Source: Roseofilum casamattae BLCC-M143 (lineage in GTDB: Bacteria > Cyanobacteriota > Cyanobacteriia > Cyanobacteriales > Desertifilaceae). Taken from it: a stretch of 64,000 nt of DNA. A program made the position numbers and the translations under genes. The stretch spans positions 1 through 64,000 of the forward strand of contig NZ_JAQOSQ010000018.1 of assembly GCF_030068455.1 (NCBI RefSeq). Reading direction: 5' to 3'. The notes under the pieces are model-generated. The model ran no database searches and was not told the DNA's origin. It was given only the letters and a program-made list of their open reading frames with translations. This document shows, one piece after another, positions 18,101 through 29,100 of the stretch; position 1 is the first letter of the stretch, and every line of letters starts with the position of its first letter.

Positions 18101-20523
18101 GCTTCGAGAGTAGTAATATAAAGATTAATGGTTAAACGATACTGAGCAGACCAACAATTATCGGCGAGGAATAACCGTCCGGCATCGGCATAATCTTTGG
18201 CGGAGGCATAAGCTGTTGTGGTTTTTGCTTTTTGAGCTGCCTGTAAATTCAGTTGGGAAATACGGTCTCGTCGATCGCGATCGCAAATGAGTTCTTCTGC
18301 CATGTTCAGATGATCGACAATCTCAAAAACATTCTCGGCATCGGCTTCCATATTAGCCCAAAGACTCTCGCCAATTTGTAAATGAATTTCTTGTTTTTTG
18401 CGATCGGCAATTAAGGTATAAGCGGCTTGCTGGACGCGATCGTGAAGAAATTTATAGCAAGGATTAGAGCCTTCTTCTACGATCTTTAACTGCTCGTCGT
18501 ATAGATAAAATTTATAGGTTTGGTTTTCCGGTAAAATCAAACCTTCGACTAAAGCCGGCCATAAAATGGCTGCTGTTTCCTCCAGAGATTGTTGCCGAAC
18601 CAGAGCCAATGTTTTGAGGTCAAATTCATTGCCAATACAAGCTGCGATCGTCATAGCTTCTTGAGTTTCTGCAGACATTTTTTGCAATCGATCTACCATA
18701 AATTCTGCCACATCATCAGTTAAGTACAGTTCGCGAATTCGAGCCAGGTTATATTGCCAAACCTGTTCTATAGAACTCATAAAATTATATCTAGAATGGG
18801 AAAAACTGATTACTCCATCTTCATATAGCCCCTTCAAAAACTGGGTGGTAAAGAATGGATTTCCTTCAGTTTTTTCATAAACAAAATTTGCTAATGGCTC
18901 GGCTAATTCAGGAGAGCAGAGCAATGTATCGGCAACCAAAAGGGCGATCTCCGGCCGATCTAATTCAGCCAGATGCAAGCGATGTAGAGTTCCTCCTTGT
19001 TTTTCTATTTCTTCTAAGGTTAATATCGAGGAATGGGTCGGAAATACTTCATTATCTCGATAGGCACCTAGGAGGAGTAAATAGCCGGATTTAGAATCAT
19101 CCATTAGCAACTGCAATAGCTGCAACGATGCTCGATCTGCCCATTGTAGATCGTCGAGAAAGAGAACTAGAGGATGCTCTTGACTGGTAAATACAGTAAT
19201 AAACTTGCTAAAGAGTAAGTTAAATCGATTTTGTGCTGCATTGGTAGAAAGTGCTCGGACTGGAGGTTGCTTGCCAATAATCTGTTCTAGATCTGGAATT
19301 ACCTCACTAATTACAGCTCCATTTTCTCCTAATGCTGCGAGAACTTTCTCTTTCCAAATCCTCAGGTCAGCTTCAGAGGAGCCGAGTAATTGTTCGATTA
19401 ATTCTTGGAAGGCTTGCACTAATGCAGAGAAAGGAATATTGCGATTAAATTGATCGAACTTGCCGCGAATAAAATAACCTCGTTGGCGAACAATAGGCTT
19501 GTGGACTTCATTAATTACTGTGGTTTTGCCGATCCCAGAAAACCCAGTCACGAGCATCATTTCTGTTGCGCCACAAGCCACTCGCTCAAAAGCTTCTAAG
19601 AGAGTTTGCACTTCTTGTTCTCTTCCATATAGCTTTTCTGGAATCAGAAAGCGATCGCTGCGATCGCCTTCTGCTAAAGTAAAGTCGATCGCGATATCTC
19701 CTGTGGAGTCTAACTGCTGCAAGCATTGTTCCAGATCGTGCTTTAAACCCAAGGCACTTTGATAGCGGTCTTCTGCATTTTTTCGCAGCAATTTCAAGAC
19801 AATATTTTGTAGAATTGCAGGAACTGTACTTTCTTCTGGAAATTTGGCAGTCTGGGCAATATGATAATAAATTAATTCGGTCGGATCTTCGCTGATAAAA
19901 GGCAGTTCGCCGGTCAGCATTTGGTATAATACAATTCCTAAGGAATAAAAATCAGCGCGATAGTCAATCCCTCGATTCATCCGTCCGGTTTGTTCTGGGG
20001 AAATATAGGATAAACTGCCTTCAAGACCTCGAGGATTGAGCAGTTGTTGTTGTTCCTTGGGTAAAAAGCTAGAAATACTAAAATCAATGAGTTGAACTCG
20101 ATGGGTTTCGGCGTGGATGATAATGTTGGCGGGTTTAATATCTTTGTGAATAATGCCGTATTGATTTAAATAATGAAGGGCTTCAACCAGTTGTAGGCTA
20201 ATGTTGAGAACTTCTCTGAGTGAGAGCTGGAAGGAAGCGCAATATTCGGACAGAGCGATCGCCCCGGAATCTGGCATAATTAGAGCATAACCATTGCTAT
20301 AGCGCTCCAAGGCAAGGAGTTGTACGATGTGAGGATGTTGCAATTCCCGAGCGATGATATACTGGTTGCGAAACTGGACTAACTCTTTCAAGTTGGGATG
20401 GGGATTGCGCAACGCTTTGATAATGACCGGATGGCGATCGCGGTTTCGGACACCTCGATATACTAGCGTGCGACTTCCCGCATACACTAGCTCACGGCCG
20501 TGATAACCCGTTAAGTTCAGCAT
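15121..20523 (-). CDS. Giant Ser/Thr kinase - AAA ATPase - GAF - histidine kinase (HstK type)
   Basis: This protein of 1800 residues has a Ser/Thr kinase-like domain (1-270), an AAA/STAND ATPase (about 295-560), a long helical TPR-like region (570-1270), GAF (about 1340-1490), coiled coil, HisKA and HATPase. In the kinase, K36, HKD at 126-128 and DFS at 147-149 stand for VAIK, HRD and DFG; the glycine loop is degenerate. The ATPase shows GFSGIGKT at 327-334 and LFLDDLQWAD. The histidine kinase shows AHEINNP, a NILTNAIDAF N-box and GTGLGLS. I start at the ATG at 20523, not the upstream ATG at 20550, because GGAGGGAG lies just before it and all paralogues begin MLNL. It is the only one of the four with a histidine-kinase output, and no response regulator is adjacent. 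HstK of Anabaena is the known relative. Confidence 0.93.
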   Translation of the reverse strand: MLNLTGYHGRELVYAGSRTLVYRGVRNRDRHPVIIKALRNPHPNLKELVQFRNQYIIARELQHPHIVQLLALERYSNGYALIMPDSGAIALSEYCASFQLSLREVLNISLQLVEALHYLNQYGIIHKDIKPANIIIHAETHRVQLIDFSISSFLPKEQQQLLNPRGLEGSLSYISPEQTGRMNRGIDYRADFYSLGIVLYQMLTGELPFISEDPTELIYYHIAQTAKFPEESTVPAILQNIVLKLLRKNAEDRYQSALGLKHDLEQCLQQLDSTGDIAIDFTLAEGDRSDRFLIPEKLYGREQEVQTLLEAFERVACGATEMMLVTGFSGIGKTTVINEVHKPIVRQRGYFIRGKFDQFNRNIPFSALVQAFQELIEQLLGSSEADLRIWKEKVLAALGENGAVISEVIPDLEQIIGKQPPVRALSTNAAQNRFNLLFSKFITVFTSQEHPLVLFLDDLQWADRASLQLLQLLMDDSKSGYLLLLGAYRDNEVFPTHSSILTLEEIEKQGGTLHRLHLAELDRPEIALLVADTLLCSPELAEPLANFVYEKTEGNPFFTTQFLKGLYEDGVISFSHSRYNFMSSIEQVWQYNLARIRELYLTDDVAEFMVDRLQKMSAETQEAMTIAACIGNEFDLKTLALVRQQSLEETAAILWPALVEGLILPENQTYKFYLYDEQLKIVEEGSNPCYKFLHDRVQQAAYTLIADRKKQEIHLQIGESLWANMEADAENVFEIVDHLNMAEELICDRDRRDRISQLNLQAAQKAKTTTAYASAKDYADAGRLFLADNCWSAQYRLTINLYITTLEAEFLNTNFETVKTIAETILEHAITILDRVRVYEILLQADVSQNNMQQVIDTGLKVLELLQVELSENPRDRITSLHQLIDLPEMKEPHILAAMNILTNIITTAWMIGPELFQKITFTMVDLSLTYGNCSDSIVGYAWYSMLLCEEVDDVEFGYELGEISLLLVDRLNALEIKAQVCNIVAGVSRIWKRHPRECTELELEGFHSGLQSGDFECASYSAIEYCHYLFIMGANLQFAKSEFKKYRDTVERLKQTYHLDYLSSWQQTVWNLQEISANPTQLFDANPHVEHQRVQQLIDEEQTVLVYHYHLLKTFLNYLFRDYQSAVKYALLAIPEAKANGSTLFDPPAIFYASLALLAGFRETETTQQTEYLQQVEGNLIQMAHWANFAPNNYQHQWDLIAAEKARNLGQQWEAITLYKRAREGAKENEYLHHEAISCELTGEFYLEQGMAEVAQVYIRDAYYAYERWGANTKIEDLEQRYSQFISPIIDREDRRLSADRTITENTSLDRESSSSGSSLFLDLSSVIKTSQALSGEVNLPQLVTKLIQVAIQNAGATKGALLLPKQQSLFVEAMADSVDNKPNIRITSLVRSLPLELNRELPISIIHTVWRTVKTLVLNDASQESRFASDDYLIQYQPKSILCLPLLNQGKAIAILYLENKLTKDTFTKDRLEILQLIGTQAAISLENARLYQSLADYSHNLEVKVEQRTEELQENNQQLQQTLKQLQHTQAQLIQTEKMSSLGQMVAGIAHEINNPINFIYGNIIYARQYVNALLNLIYLFEEKTSDNNAKIAEKIEEMELDYLRSDLDNLFNSMETGSDRIRTIIQGLRNFARLDESEYKQVDIHEGLDNTLLMVQHRLQEDRFRPRITVVKHYSQLPLVHCWASQLNQVFLNILTNAIDAFDGMEEEKHREIQITTEIVAPETIQISIQDNGSGMSESNLQKAFDPFFTTKPVGQGTGLGLSTSYQIITQQHRGKLQCFSQPGEGTELRIQIPIG

Positions 20524-20832
20524 CACTCTCCCTCCGAAGATCCATTGCATAAGGCAGATCGATCGTCAACACGATGATGTCGCTTCTTTCTCTGCTTAGT
20601 CTAGTTATTTTGATACCACAGTCATCTCATGGGTTGATGAGGATGTACTTGTCACCTTGGAAAACTAGGAAACGCTTGCGGTTAACTCGATCCCACCGGG
20701 AACGGGTATCGACATCAATTCAATATAATTTTCAATAAAAAATAAACTTCAATAAAAATAGATTGTAATATAAATAGTATAATAAATAACTGTATTTTGC
20801 GCAAAGGTATCCATGAGTTGACTGCCACACTG
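20524..20832. other. 309 bp spacer between the first two giant kinase genes
   Basis: It holds the Shine-Dalgarno of the histidine-kinase paralogue at its left edge. The segment at about 20715-20800 is strongly AT-rich, with several TATAAT-like words that could serve as promoter. There is no start-to-stop gene of credible length. This spacer is much longer than the 16 bp one at 26116-26131, so the histidine-kinase gene may have its own promoter. Confidence 0.4.
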
Positions 20833-23800
20833 TTAAGCAACCACTCGTTCTTTCAGAACTAACAAGGTAATATCATCAAAGACTTTACCATCGCCAATAA
20901 AACGTTGCACATCAGAAATTACGGCTGCTTGAATCCCTTCAGCCGATAAAGACCAGTGGCGTTGAATGACCTCACACAACTGCTCTAATCCATACATTTT
21001 ACCAGCTTTGTTCTGCGCTTCAGGAATACCATCGGTATAGAGAACCACTCCATCTCCCGGTTCCAACTTCACCGTCACCTGGGCGATAAACTCGGCAATA
21101 TCATCAATCAACCCTATGGTCATCCCCAAATCCATGGTATCAATAGTTTCCAAGCTGCCATCAGCGCGCACGACTAACACCTCTTCATGTTGTCCGCTAA
21201 TGCTCAAATACCCTTGGTTATAGTTTAGAATTGCTAGAGTTAACTGTCGGTCTACTTGCATCCGTTCTACATTTTTATAGAGGGTGCTATTCACCGTATT
21301 TAAAAAGCGCACCGGATCCTCTTCTTGCAGTTCTTTCATCGCCCGGATGACCGTTTGCGCCATCATCATTACTAATCCACTTTCGAGACCGTGGCCGGTA
21401 ACATCTCCAATGCCAATCGTAACGACTTCATCTTTCACCAACACATCGTAATAGTCTCCACCAACCTCATCAGCCGGAGCCATATACCCAGCAATATCTA
21501 AGGACGGGATTGCCAGCAATTCTTCGGCTTTTGGCAGGATCATTTCTTGGACTCGCCGGGCGATATCCAGCTCGGCTCCCAAGCGTAAATTTTCGGCTTT
21601 CAATCGTTCGTTTAGTTTAGCGATCTCTGCATTGGCAGTGGCTAGTTTCGACGTTCGTTGAGCGACCTTATCTTCGAGAGTATGATAAAAGCGAGCATTA
21701 TTAATTGAAATGGCAGCTTGAGTCGTGAGTAAGCTGAGGACTTCAATTCGATCTGGGGTAAAGGCATTGGCTGCTAGATAATTTTCTAAATAGAGAATTC
21801 CAATGAGCTGACCTTGGTTCAAAATTGGAGTACAAAATAGACTTTTGGGTGGATGTTGTTGTAAATAAGAATCGGTGGCGAAGGGATGTTCTTCTTCGAG
21901 ATTATCGATTAATAATGTTTCCCGAGTGTGCTTAACTGTATTGATAATAGTTTTGGGCAGATTGGTGGCTCGATCTAATCTTGTGGTCACTAGATTACAG
22001 GTTCCATTGGCGTATTGAGCTGTTACTTCCCAATTTCCCGTATTATTTAAAATCAAAAGTCCTTCATTTGCTCCGGCATTTTCGATCGAAATATGCATCA
22101 ATTTTGAGAGTAATGCTTCCAAAGAAATTTCCTCGGAAATCACTTGGGATGCTTTCATTACTGTTTTTAGATCGAGAAGATTAGAGCTATCGGTTGATGT
22201 TTTGGAAAAGGTTTCATTCTGGTTTGCGGGACTGGAAGTATCCGCGATCGCACTCAAGAGTTCTGGGTAGTTTTGCTTCAGGCGATCGCATTTTGCATTG
22301 GCTCCCCATTGGGCATAACCGTAATAAGCGTCTTGCATATAACCGGCAGCCATTTTGTCTTTTCCCCAGTCTAGAGAAAACCGAGCGGCAAGTTCGTTTC
22401 CGAGAGCGGCTTCTTGCAGAAAACCATACTCTTTTGCTTTGGCGATCGCGCGATCGTAAGCTTCTAAAGCATCCACCTTTTCTCCTAACACTCGATGCCG
22501 TTCTGCTACAATTAAATCGACTTTATGTTGATGATTCATTGGGGCATAATCCGCCCAATACCGTTGTAATCTTATTTGATTTTCTTCTACTTCCTCTAAT
22601 GTTTTATCTAGCTCTAAGGATGATTCTCCGAGCTGGTTGAGGCGAATCAGCGAGTCGTATAAATACAGCACTGGTTCCGCAATCAATCCGGGAGACGTTT
22701 GCAGATAATTCCGTACCTTTTCAGCAGAATCTAGAGCCGATTCCAGTTCGCCGAACAGGTAACATAACATCATTTTATAGAGATAAAACACAGACAAACC
22801 GAGAGAATTATTCGCCGAACCCATTGCCGAAATAAACTGCTCTTCTTCTGCTTTAGTTTCAGCCAAGATTGTCGGGGATATTCCTTGTCCGAGCAAATTC
22901 AAGATACACTGCCAACAACTGCGACACCAATCGCTAGCAGCGAGTTGATTGATCTGAATTAATCCATGATAGTACGTGCGCGCGTCCTCTTCCAAAGATA
23001 CTAGAGGTTGACTGCACCAAAAAGATTGAAAACAAACCGCATGAGCATTATACCCGGCAAACTCTAAGGTACCCACTTCCAGGCCAATCCGATATCCATC
23101 ACGGGACGGAGCAATGGTTTCTTGAATATGAGATTGACGGTGAACGAGGAAAAACATGACCACATGCAAAGCTAATGGCTCAATGGCTTTCATCTTCAAT
23201 TTCGAGACAACTTCTAGGGATAAACGACCGAATTTTACTCCTGTATCGATATCGGACAAGAGACTGCAAGAGACAATTCCGTAGCAGGAATAGATATGAG
23301 GAGAAGCGGACGTATTGCCATATTGAATTGAGAGCTTTACGCCCAAAGCAACAAATAATGGATAGAGTAGCGATCCGGAAAGATAAGCTGCCGGAATAAT
23401 ACTATTGATGACTTCAATAATTGCTATTTGCTCGCGATCGCTCATCAAAGGCAAATCGACTAAGTCGGCAATCGTTCGCTCTCCAATCGATGCTTTGATT
23501 TCGGCAACGATCTTATCTGTATCCTCAGGTGTTGGAGTTTCCGGAAAGGTAATTCCAAATTGTTGTAAAAATTCTAGAGCCACAGCGATGGCTTGTCTGC
23601 CTTGAGCTTGAGTATTATAGTATTGAAATTTAATGCAGTAAACATTCACTTGTTCTGGCAAAGAATGAACCTGTTGAATCGTGCTGTCAATGAACGATTT
23701 CATGGATTGAAAATCCCCAGAGAGGAATGTCATTTCTGCCCCAAGTTCGTGAAACTCTAGGGTCATATCGTATTGCTCGTTCCAAGCTGTTTCTCCCAAT

Positions 23801-26115
23801 AAAAATAGCCCGGTTTTAACGTACTCAATCGCCGTTTCATAGGCATTAGTTCCTTTCGCTTTCCGAGAAGCAATTAAATTTAATCGTGCTAATTCGTCTC
23901 GTTCGTTCGTTTCCGTAATTAATCGAGTACCATAGTTGAGTTGATTCACCAGTTGAAAAATACGATCGCCCCAAGCTTCGGCTGGAATATGTTCTAACAG
24001 CCGTTTGCCAATTTGATAGTGAGTTCGATCTCTTTTGTCTTCTGGAACTAGAGCATAAGCGGCTTGTTGAATGCGATCGTGGGCAAATTTATAGGCTTGA
24101 ATAAGTAAATCTTTATCGAGAGCAGATTGCACCAGAATAAACTCGTTTTCGAGAGGGATTTGTAATTGCTTAAATACATCTTTAGAGTCTTGTTTTCTCA
24201 CCCAGGAAAGAGTGTTTAAATCGAACTCCGTGCCCAAATAGGCTGCAGCGGCCAGAATAGTCTGTACGGGTTCTGGCAATTTCTGTAACTGCCCGACCAT
24301 GAGTTCGACCACATTATCGGAAAATCGCATAGTTTCGATATCTTCCAGATTCCATTGCCAGGTTTGGCGATCGCGATTAAACTCGAGCAATTCTTCGTTA
24401 TATAATGTTTTCAGAAACTGGTTGACAAAAAACGGATTTCCTGCAGTTTTATGAATAATTAATTGCCCTAAATCGGTCACTTCATCTGGTTCTCGATCGA
24501 GAGTATCGCCAATGAATGCCGCGACTTCTTCTTGAGATAATGGTGTCAGAGAAATGGCTTCCACTCTAACTTGTTGTCGCTCCAATTTTGCCAGAGTTAA
24601 ACCGAACGGATGACCGGGAAAAACTTCATTATCGCGATAGGCAAGAATCGGCAATAGATACTGGATTTTACATCCTTCTAGGAGAATTTCTAGTAAATTT
24701 AAAGTAGCCGAATCTGCCCATTGCATATCGTCAAGAAAAATAACTAAAGGATGCTCCGGACGACAAAACACTTGTACGAACCGTTGGAATACTAAATTAA
24801 ACCGATTTTGTGCCTCCGCTGCCCCTAACTGCGGAATAGGAGGTTGCGATCCAATAATTCGCTCTAGATCGGGAATGACATCCACAATGACTTGTCCGTT
24901 ATTCCCCAAAGTCTGCAACAGAGAATGTTTCCACTGCTCTAAATATTCGTCGGATTCCCCTAACAATTGTTTGACCAAACCGGCAAAAGCATCCACCAGA
25001 GCAGAATAGGGAATATTTCGCTGAAATTGATCGAATTTACCGGCAATAAAATATCCTCGTTTTTCCGTAATTGGTTTATATAGCGATCGCACCAAAGCCG
25101 ATTTACCAATACCCGAATATCCGCTCACCAAAACCATTTCAGCCGATTCTCCAGGGGCTTCCGCACCCGAGGCTACGCGATCGAATGCAGTTAGTAACGT
25201 CGCCAATTCGCGATCGCGACCGTAGAGTTTTTGCGGAATTTGCAAGCGATAGGAATAATCTCGCATTCCTAAAGCAAACGGAATTATCTTACCGGTTTCT
25301 TGCCACTGTCGGCCGCAGCATTCTAAGTCATGCTTTAAACCCAAAGCACTTTGATAGCGCTCTTCCGCATTTTTTGCCATCAGTTTCAAGACAATTTCTT
25401 GCAGCACTTGCGGAATATCGCGATCGGTTGGAAATTCCGGGATTTGCGCAATATGGCAATGAACTAATTCCATCGGATCCTCACCTTGAAACGGCTGCTG
25501 ACCGACAAGCAATTCGTATAAGGTTACTCCCAAGGAATAGAAATCAGTACGGTAGTCAATTCCTCGGTTCATTCGTCCCGTTTGTTCGGGCGACAGATAA
25601 GATAAACTGCCTTCGAGAACATTCGGACTCACCAGTTGTTGTTCTTCTTTTGGTAGCAGACTAGAAATACTAAAATCAATCAGTTGAATCTGATGAGTTT
25701 GCGGGTGAATAATAATATTGGCAGGTTTAATATCTTTGTGAATAATTCGTTGTTGACTTAAATAATGCAGAGCTTCAGTTAATTGCCCGATCGCATCTAA
25801 AATTTCCGGTAGAGAGAGCGGGTGTAACTGCCCGTACTCGGACAGAGCGATCGCCCCAGAATCTGGCATAATTACCCCATAGCCATTTCCATAAGGTTCT
25901 AAGGAAAGCGGCTGCACGATGTGAGGATGTTGCAGTTCGCGAGTGATGAAATACTGATTGCGGAACTGGACTAATTCTTGGATGCTGGGGTTGGGGTAGC
26001 GCAAAACTTTAACGATCACCGGATAGCGATCGCTGGTGCGGACTCCTCGATAGACTAACGTGCGGCTTCCCGTGTAAACCAGATCGCACTCTTCATAACC
26101 CGCTAAGTTCAGCAT
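20833..26115 (-). CDS. Giant Ser/Thr kinase - AAA ATPase - GAF - SpoIIE/PP2C phosphatase, paralogue 1
   Basis: This 1760-residue protein has the same kinase (K36, HKD at about 126-128, DFS), AAA ATPase (GYSGIGKS, VIFLDDMQWAD), helical middle and GAF domain as its neighbours. It ends in a SpoIIE/RsbU-type PP2C phosphatase instead of a histidine kinase. Phosphatase metal ligands are intact: GGDYYDV, GIGDVTGHG and VFDDITLLVL. The linker LGAELDIARRVQEMILP is the usual RsbU-like entry. Such phosphatases typically dephosphorylate anti-anti-sigma (STAS) proteins, but no STAS or anti-sigma gene is nearby. The start MLNLAGY is preceded by GGAGGGAG. The gene begins only 16 bp after the stop of the next paralogue upstream, so the two are probably co-transcribed. 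Confidence 0.93.
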   Translation of the reverse strand: MLNLAGYEECDLVYTGSRTLVYRGVRTSDRYPVIVKVLRYPNPSIQELVQFRNQYFITRELQHPHIVQPLSLEPYGNGYGVIMPDSGAIALSEYGQLHPLSLPEILDAIGQLTEALHYLSQQRIIHKDIKPANIIIHPQTHQIQLIDFSISSLLPKEEQQLVSPNVLEGSLSYLSPEQTGRMNRGIDYRTDFYSLGVTLYELLVGQQPFQGEDPMELVHCHIAQIPEFPTDRDIPQVLQEIVLKLMAKNAEERYQSALGLKHDLECCGRQWQETGKIIPFALGMRDYSYRLQIPQKLYGRDRELATLLTAFDRVASGAEAPGESAEMVLVSGYSGIGKSALVRSLYKPITEKRGYFIAGKFDQFQRNIPYSALVDAFAGLVKQLLGESDEYLEQWKHSLLQTLGNNGQVIVDVIPDLERIIGSQPPIPQLGAAEAQNRFNLVFQRFVQVFCRPEHPLVIFLDDMQWADSATLNLLEILLEGCKIQYLLPILAYRDNEVFPGHPFGLTLAKLERQQVRVEAISLTPLSQEEVAAFIGDTLDREPDEVTDLGQLIIHKTAGNPFFVNQFLKTLYNEELLEFNRDRQTWQWNLEDIETMRFSDNVVELMVGQLQKLPEPVQTILAAAAYLGTEFDLNTLSWVRKQDSKDVFKQLQIPLENEFILVQSALDKDLLIQAYKFAHDRIQQAAYALVPEDKRDRTHYQIGKRLLEHIPAEAWGDRIFQLVNQLNYGTRLITETNERDELARLNLIASRKAKGTNAYETAIEYVKTGLFLLGETAWNEQYDMTLEFHELGAEMTFLSGDFQSMKSFIDSTIQQVHSLPEQVNVYCIKFQYYNTQAQGRQAIAVALEFLQQFGITFPETPTPEDTDKIVAEIKASIGERTIADLVDLPLMSDREQIAIIEVINSIIPAAYLSGSLLYPLFVALGVKLSIQYGNTSASPHIYSCYGIVSCSLLSDIDTGVKFGRLSLEVVSKLKMKAIEPLALHVVMFFLVHRQSHIQETIAPSRDGYRIGLEVGTLEFAGYNAHAVCFQSFWCSQPLVSLEEDARTYYHGLIQINQLAASDWCRSCWQCILNLLGQGISPTILAETKAEEEQFISAMGSANNSLGLSVFYLYKMMLCYLFGELESALDSAEKVRNYLQTSPGLIAEPVLYLYDSLIRLNQLGESSLELDKTLEEVEENQIRLQRYWADYAPMNHQHKVDLIVAERHRVLGEKVDALEAYDRAIAKAKEYGFLQEAALGNELAARFSLDWGKDKMAAGYMQDAYYGYAQWGANAKCDRLKQNYPELLSAIADTSSPANQNETFSKTSTDSSNLLDLKTVMKASQVISEEISLEALLSKLMHISIENAGANEGLLILNNTGNWEVTAQYANGTCNLVTTRLDRATNLPKTIINTVKHTRETLLIDNLEEEHPFATDSYLQQHPPKSLFCTPILNQGQLIGILYLENYLAANAFTPDRIEVLSLLTTQAAISINNARFYHTLEDKVAQRTSKLATANAEIAKLNERLKAENLRLGAELDIARRVQEMILPKAEELLAIPSLDIAGYMAPADEVGGDYYDVLVKDEVVTIGIGDVTGHGLESGLVMMMAQTVIRAMKELQEEDPVRFLNTVNSTLYKNVERMQVDRQLTLAILNYNQGYLSISGQHEEVLVVRADGSLETIDTMDLGMTIGLIDDIAEFIAQVTVKLEPGDGVVLYTDGIPEAQNKAGKMYGLEQLCEVIQRHWSLSAEGIQAAVISDVQRFIGDGKVFDDITLLVLKERVVA

Positions 26116-26131
26116 TACTCTCCCTCCGAAA

Positions 26132-29100
26132 TTAGTTGCAATGGTTGCGATCGCATCCTTGTTCCTTTATAACTACCAAAGTAATATCGTCAAACACTTT
26201 ATGGCTGCCAATAAACTCTTGCACGTCAGCAATCGCTTCGGCTTGAATCTCTTCAGCAGAGCCAGACCAATGCTGTTGAATTGTTTCGCACAACCGCTCC
26301 AATCCATAAAGTTCGCCAGCTTTATTCTCTGCTTCGGGAATACCATCGGTATAGAGAACCACTCCATCCCCCGGTTCCAGTTTCACCGTCACTTGCGCGA
26401 TAAACTCGGCAATATCATCGACCAAGGCGATCGTCATCCCTAAGTCCATAGTATCAACGGTTTCTAAGCTACCATCAGCCCGCACCACTAACACCTCTTC
26501 ATGTTGTCCGCTAATGCTTAAATGCCCTTGGTTATAGTTAAGAATCGCGAGGGTTAACTGTCGGTCTACTTGCATCCGTTCCACATTTTTATAGAGGGTA
26601 CGATTCACCGTATTTAAAAAGCGCACCGGATCTTCTTCTCGCAGTTCTTTCATCGCCCGAATGACCGTTTGCGCCATCATCATCACCAAGCCACTTTCTA
26701 AGCCGTGGCCGGTGACATCTCCAATGCCGATAGTGACGACTTCGTCTTCGACCAACACATCGTAATAGTCTCCACCAACCTCATCGGCCGGAGTCATATA
26801 CCCGGCAATATCTAAAGATGGGATAGCTCGCAATTCTTCTGGTTTAGGTAAAATCATTTCTTGCACCTGCCGGGCGATATCTAGCTCGGCTCCCAAGCGC
26901 AAATTTTCCGCTTTCAATCGTTCGTTCAGTTCGGTAATTTCTGTATTGGCGGTTGCCAGTTGAGCCGTACGTTCTGCCAACTGCGAAGTTCGTTTCGCGA
27001 CTTTGTCTTCTAATGTTTGATAGAACCGAGCATTATTAATTGAAATAGCAGCTTGGGTCGTTAGAAGATCGAGCACTTTCATGCGATCGGTGGTGAAGGC
27101 TTCTGGCGTGAGATGGTTTTCTAAATAGAGAATCCCAATCGATTGACCTTGGTTCAAAATTGGAGTACAGACTAAGCTTTGGGTTGGCTTGGGTAATAAG
27201 TATGTATCTGTCTTAAACGGATGGTCTTCCGATAAGTTATCGATCGCAACGACTTCTTCCGTCCGTTTCACCCAATTAATGATACTGTGCGGTAGAGCGT
27301 CCGCCTCTTCTAAGGGCAAAATGGATAGATTGCAATCGCCCTTAGCATAGCGAGCCGTAATTTCCCAGGTCCCGGAATTATCTAAAATTAACGTCCCTTG
27401 AGTCGCTCCCGCATTCTCAATTAGGATATGCATGACCTTGGACAATAAACTACTCAGAGAAATTTCTTCAGAGAGCACTTGAGACGCTTTAAACACGCTC
27501 GTCAGATCGAGAATATTTCCACTTTCAGTTGCTGTACTTGTCAGAGTTTCTTGCTCTGAGAATTGGCTAGAACGATTCATTAACGGAGCCAGAAGTTGGG
27601 GATATCTGTTTTCCAGATCGTCTGTTTTTGCCTTGGCTCCCCATTGAGCGTACAGATAATAGGCTTCTTGCATATAACCGGCGGCCACTTTTGCTTTTCC
27701 CCAAGATAGGTAAGCTTTCGCTGCCAGCTCGTTGGCAAGAGCTTCTTCATGGAGAAATTCATGTTCTTTGGCACCGGCGATCGCGCGATCGTAATATTCT
27801 GTTGCTTCAAACTTGTTGCCTAAGACGCGATATTTTTCTGCATCAATGAGATCGCATTTATGCTGAAAATTCATCGGAGCAAAGCCAGACCACATTTCCA
27901 AACGACTGCGATCGTTTTTCAAGATCTCCCAGTGCTCTGGTGCGATTTCGTTTTGGGCTAATAATACTAAGCTGTAATAGAAAATTTGCTCGGAAACATA
28001 AGGCATGGATAAGGCAGCACCTCTCGTTTGCCGTCCTTGTTCGCCAACTTCGAGCGCTCTGGCATAATCTTCAAACCAATAAAAGAGTCGGGTTTGCGCC
28101 TCATAAAAGCAGAAGGCCAGATGCACGTTGCTCTCTTCCCACTCTTGAAGATAGGATGGGCGATCGAATATATTGCCTTCCAACACTTGTGGGACTTCAT
28201 TTTCTCCCATAAGATTAGCAATCAACTGTTGGTACATTAAGAAGAAACTTTTCTGAAATTCATATTTTGCTTTAACAATGGCTGGAAAGTATTGTTCGTG
28301 AAGTTTGCGAATGTCTTCGAGCAAACCACCACTGAAGTAAAAATAATTAGAACGGTGTGTAGCTGCATAAAATGCAAACTCTAAATCTCCAGTTTCAAAC
28401 CCACTTGCGATCGCTCTAATAAGATCGTGTACTGCATTCCTGAGAGGTTCTTTCCAGGGTCTGATAAATACATTTAGCATATTTCGTGCTTTGGTTTCAA
28501 ATTCACGAGCGTTCAATTTATCGAGAACTCTTAAACAGAGTTTTCCAAATGCATATCCTGCTTCAATTTCATCATATACTCCACATAAAACACTACCATG
28601 CCATGTATAAAATGCTGTGGCAACTGGAGCTTGTCCGTAATTGATAAAATATCGAATCCCATGCAGAATTAACAATGGATACAAATTAGGTTGGGAAATA
28701 TAAGCTGCTGATACTGCATTCGTAAGAATCTCGATCGCAGTGAGTTTTTCTTCATTCTCAAGGATCGGTAAATCCTCGAGATTGGCAATCTCTTCGATGG
28801 GTAATTCAACCTCTTTACGCAAGCGCTCGGTCTCCGCTTGAATCCTATCTGGATCGGAAGGTAAAGTAATCCCCAAGGGAATCAGTGCTTGTCGAGTAAT
28901 ATCAAGTGCCTCATACATTTTATTATCATTGACCTCAAAAAGGATTTCAAAAGCATTTATTTTCGCGCGGTCAATTTCTCTTTGAACTCTTGGAATGGTC
29001 TGCTCGCATACCTTTCTTGCCTCATCTAAATCGTGATTTAGATGCTCGGTTTCAATGGTTGTTATGGCTAAGGAAAACATCAGCTCGTAATTTGTTTGCC

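Noticed and set aside
20627-20719. 30-codon minus-strand frame ending KYILINP before the histidine-kinase gene
   Set aside because: The peptide looks protein-like but has no ATG/GTG/TTG start and is closed by a stop just upstream, so it is at best a relic. I could not tie it to a family.
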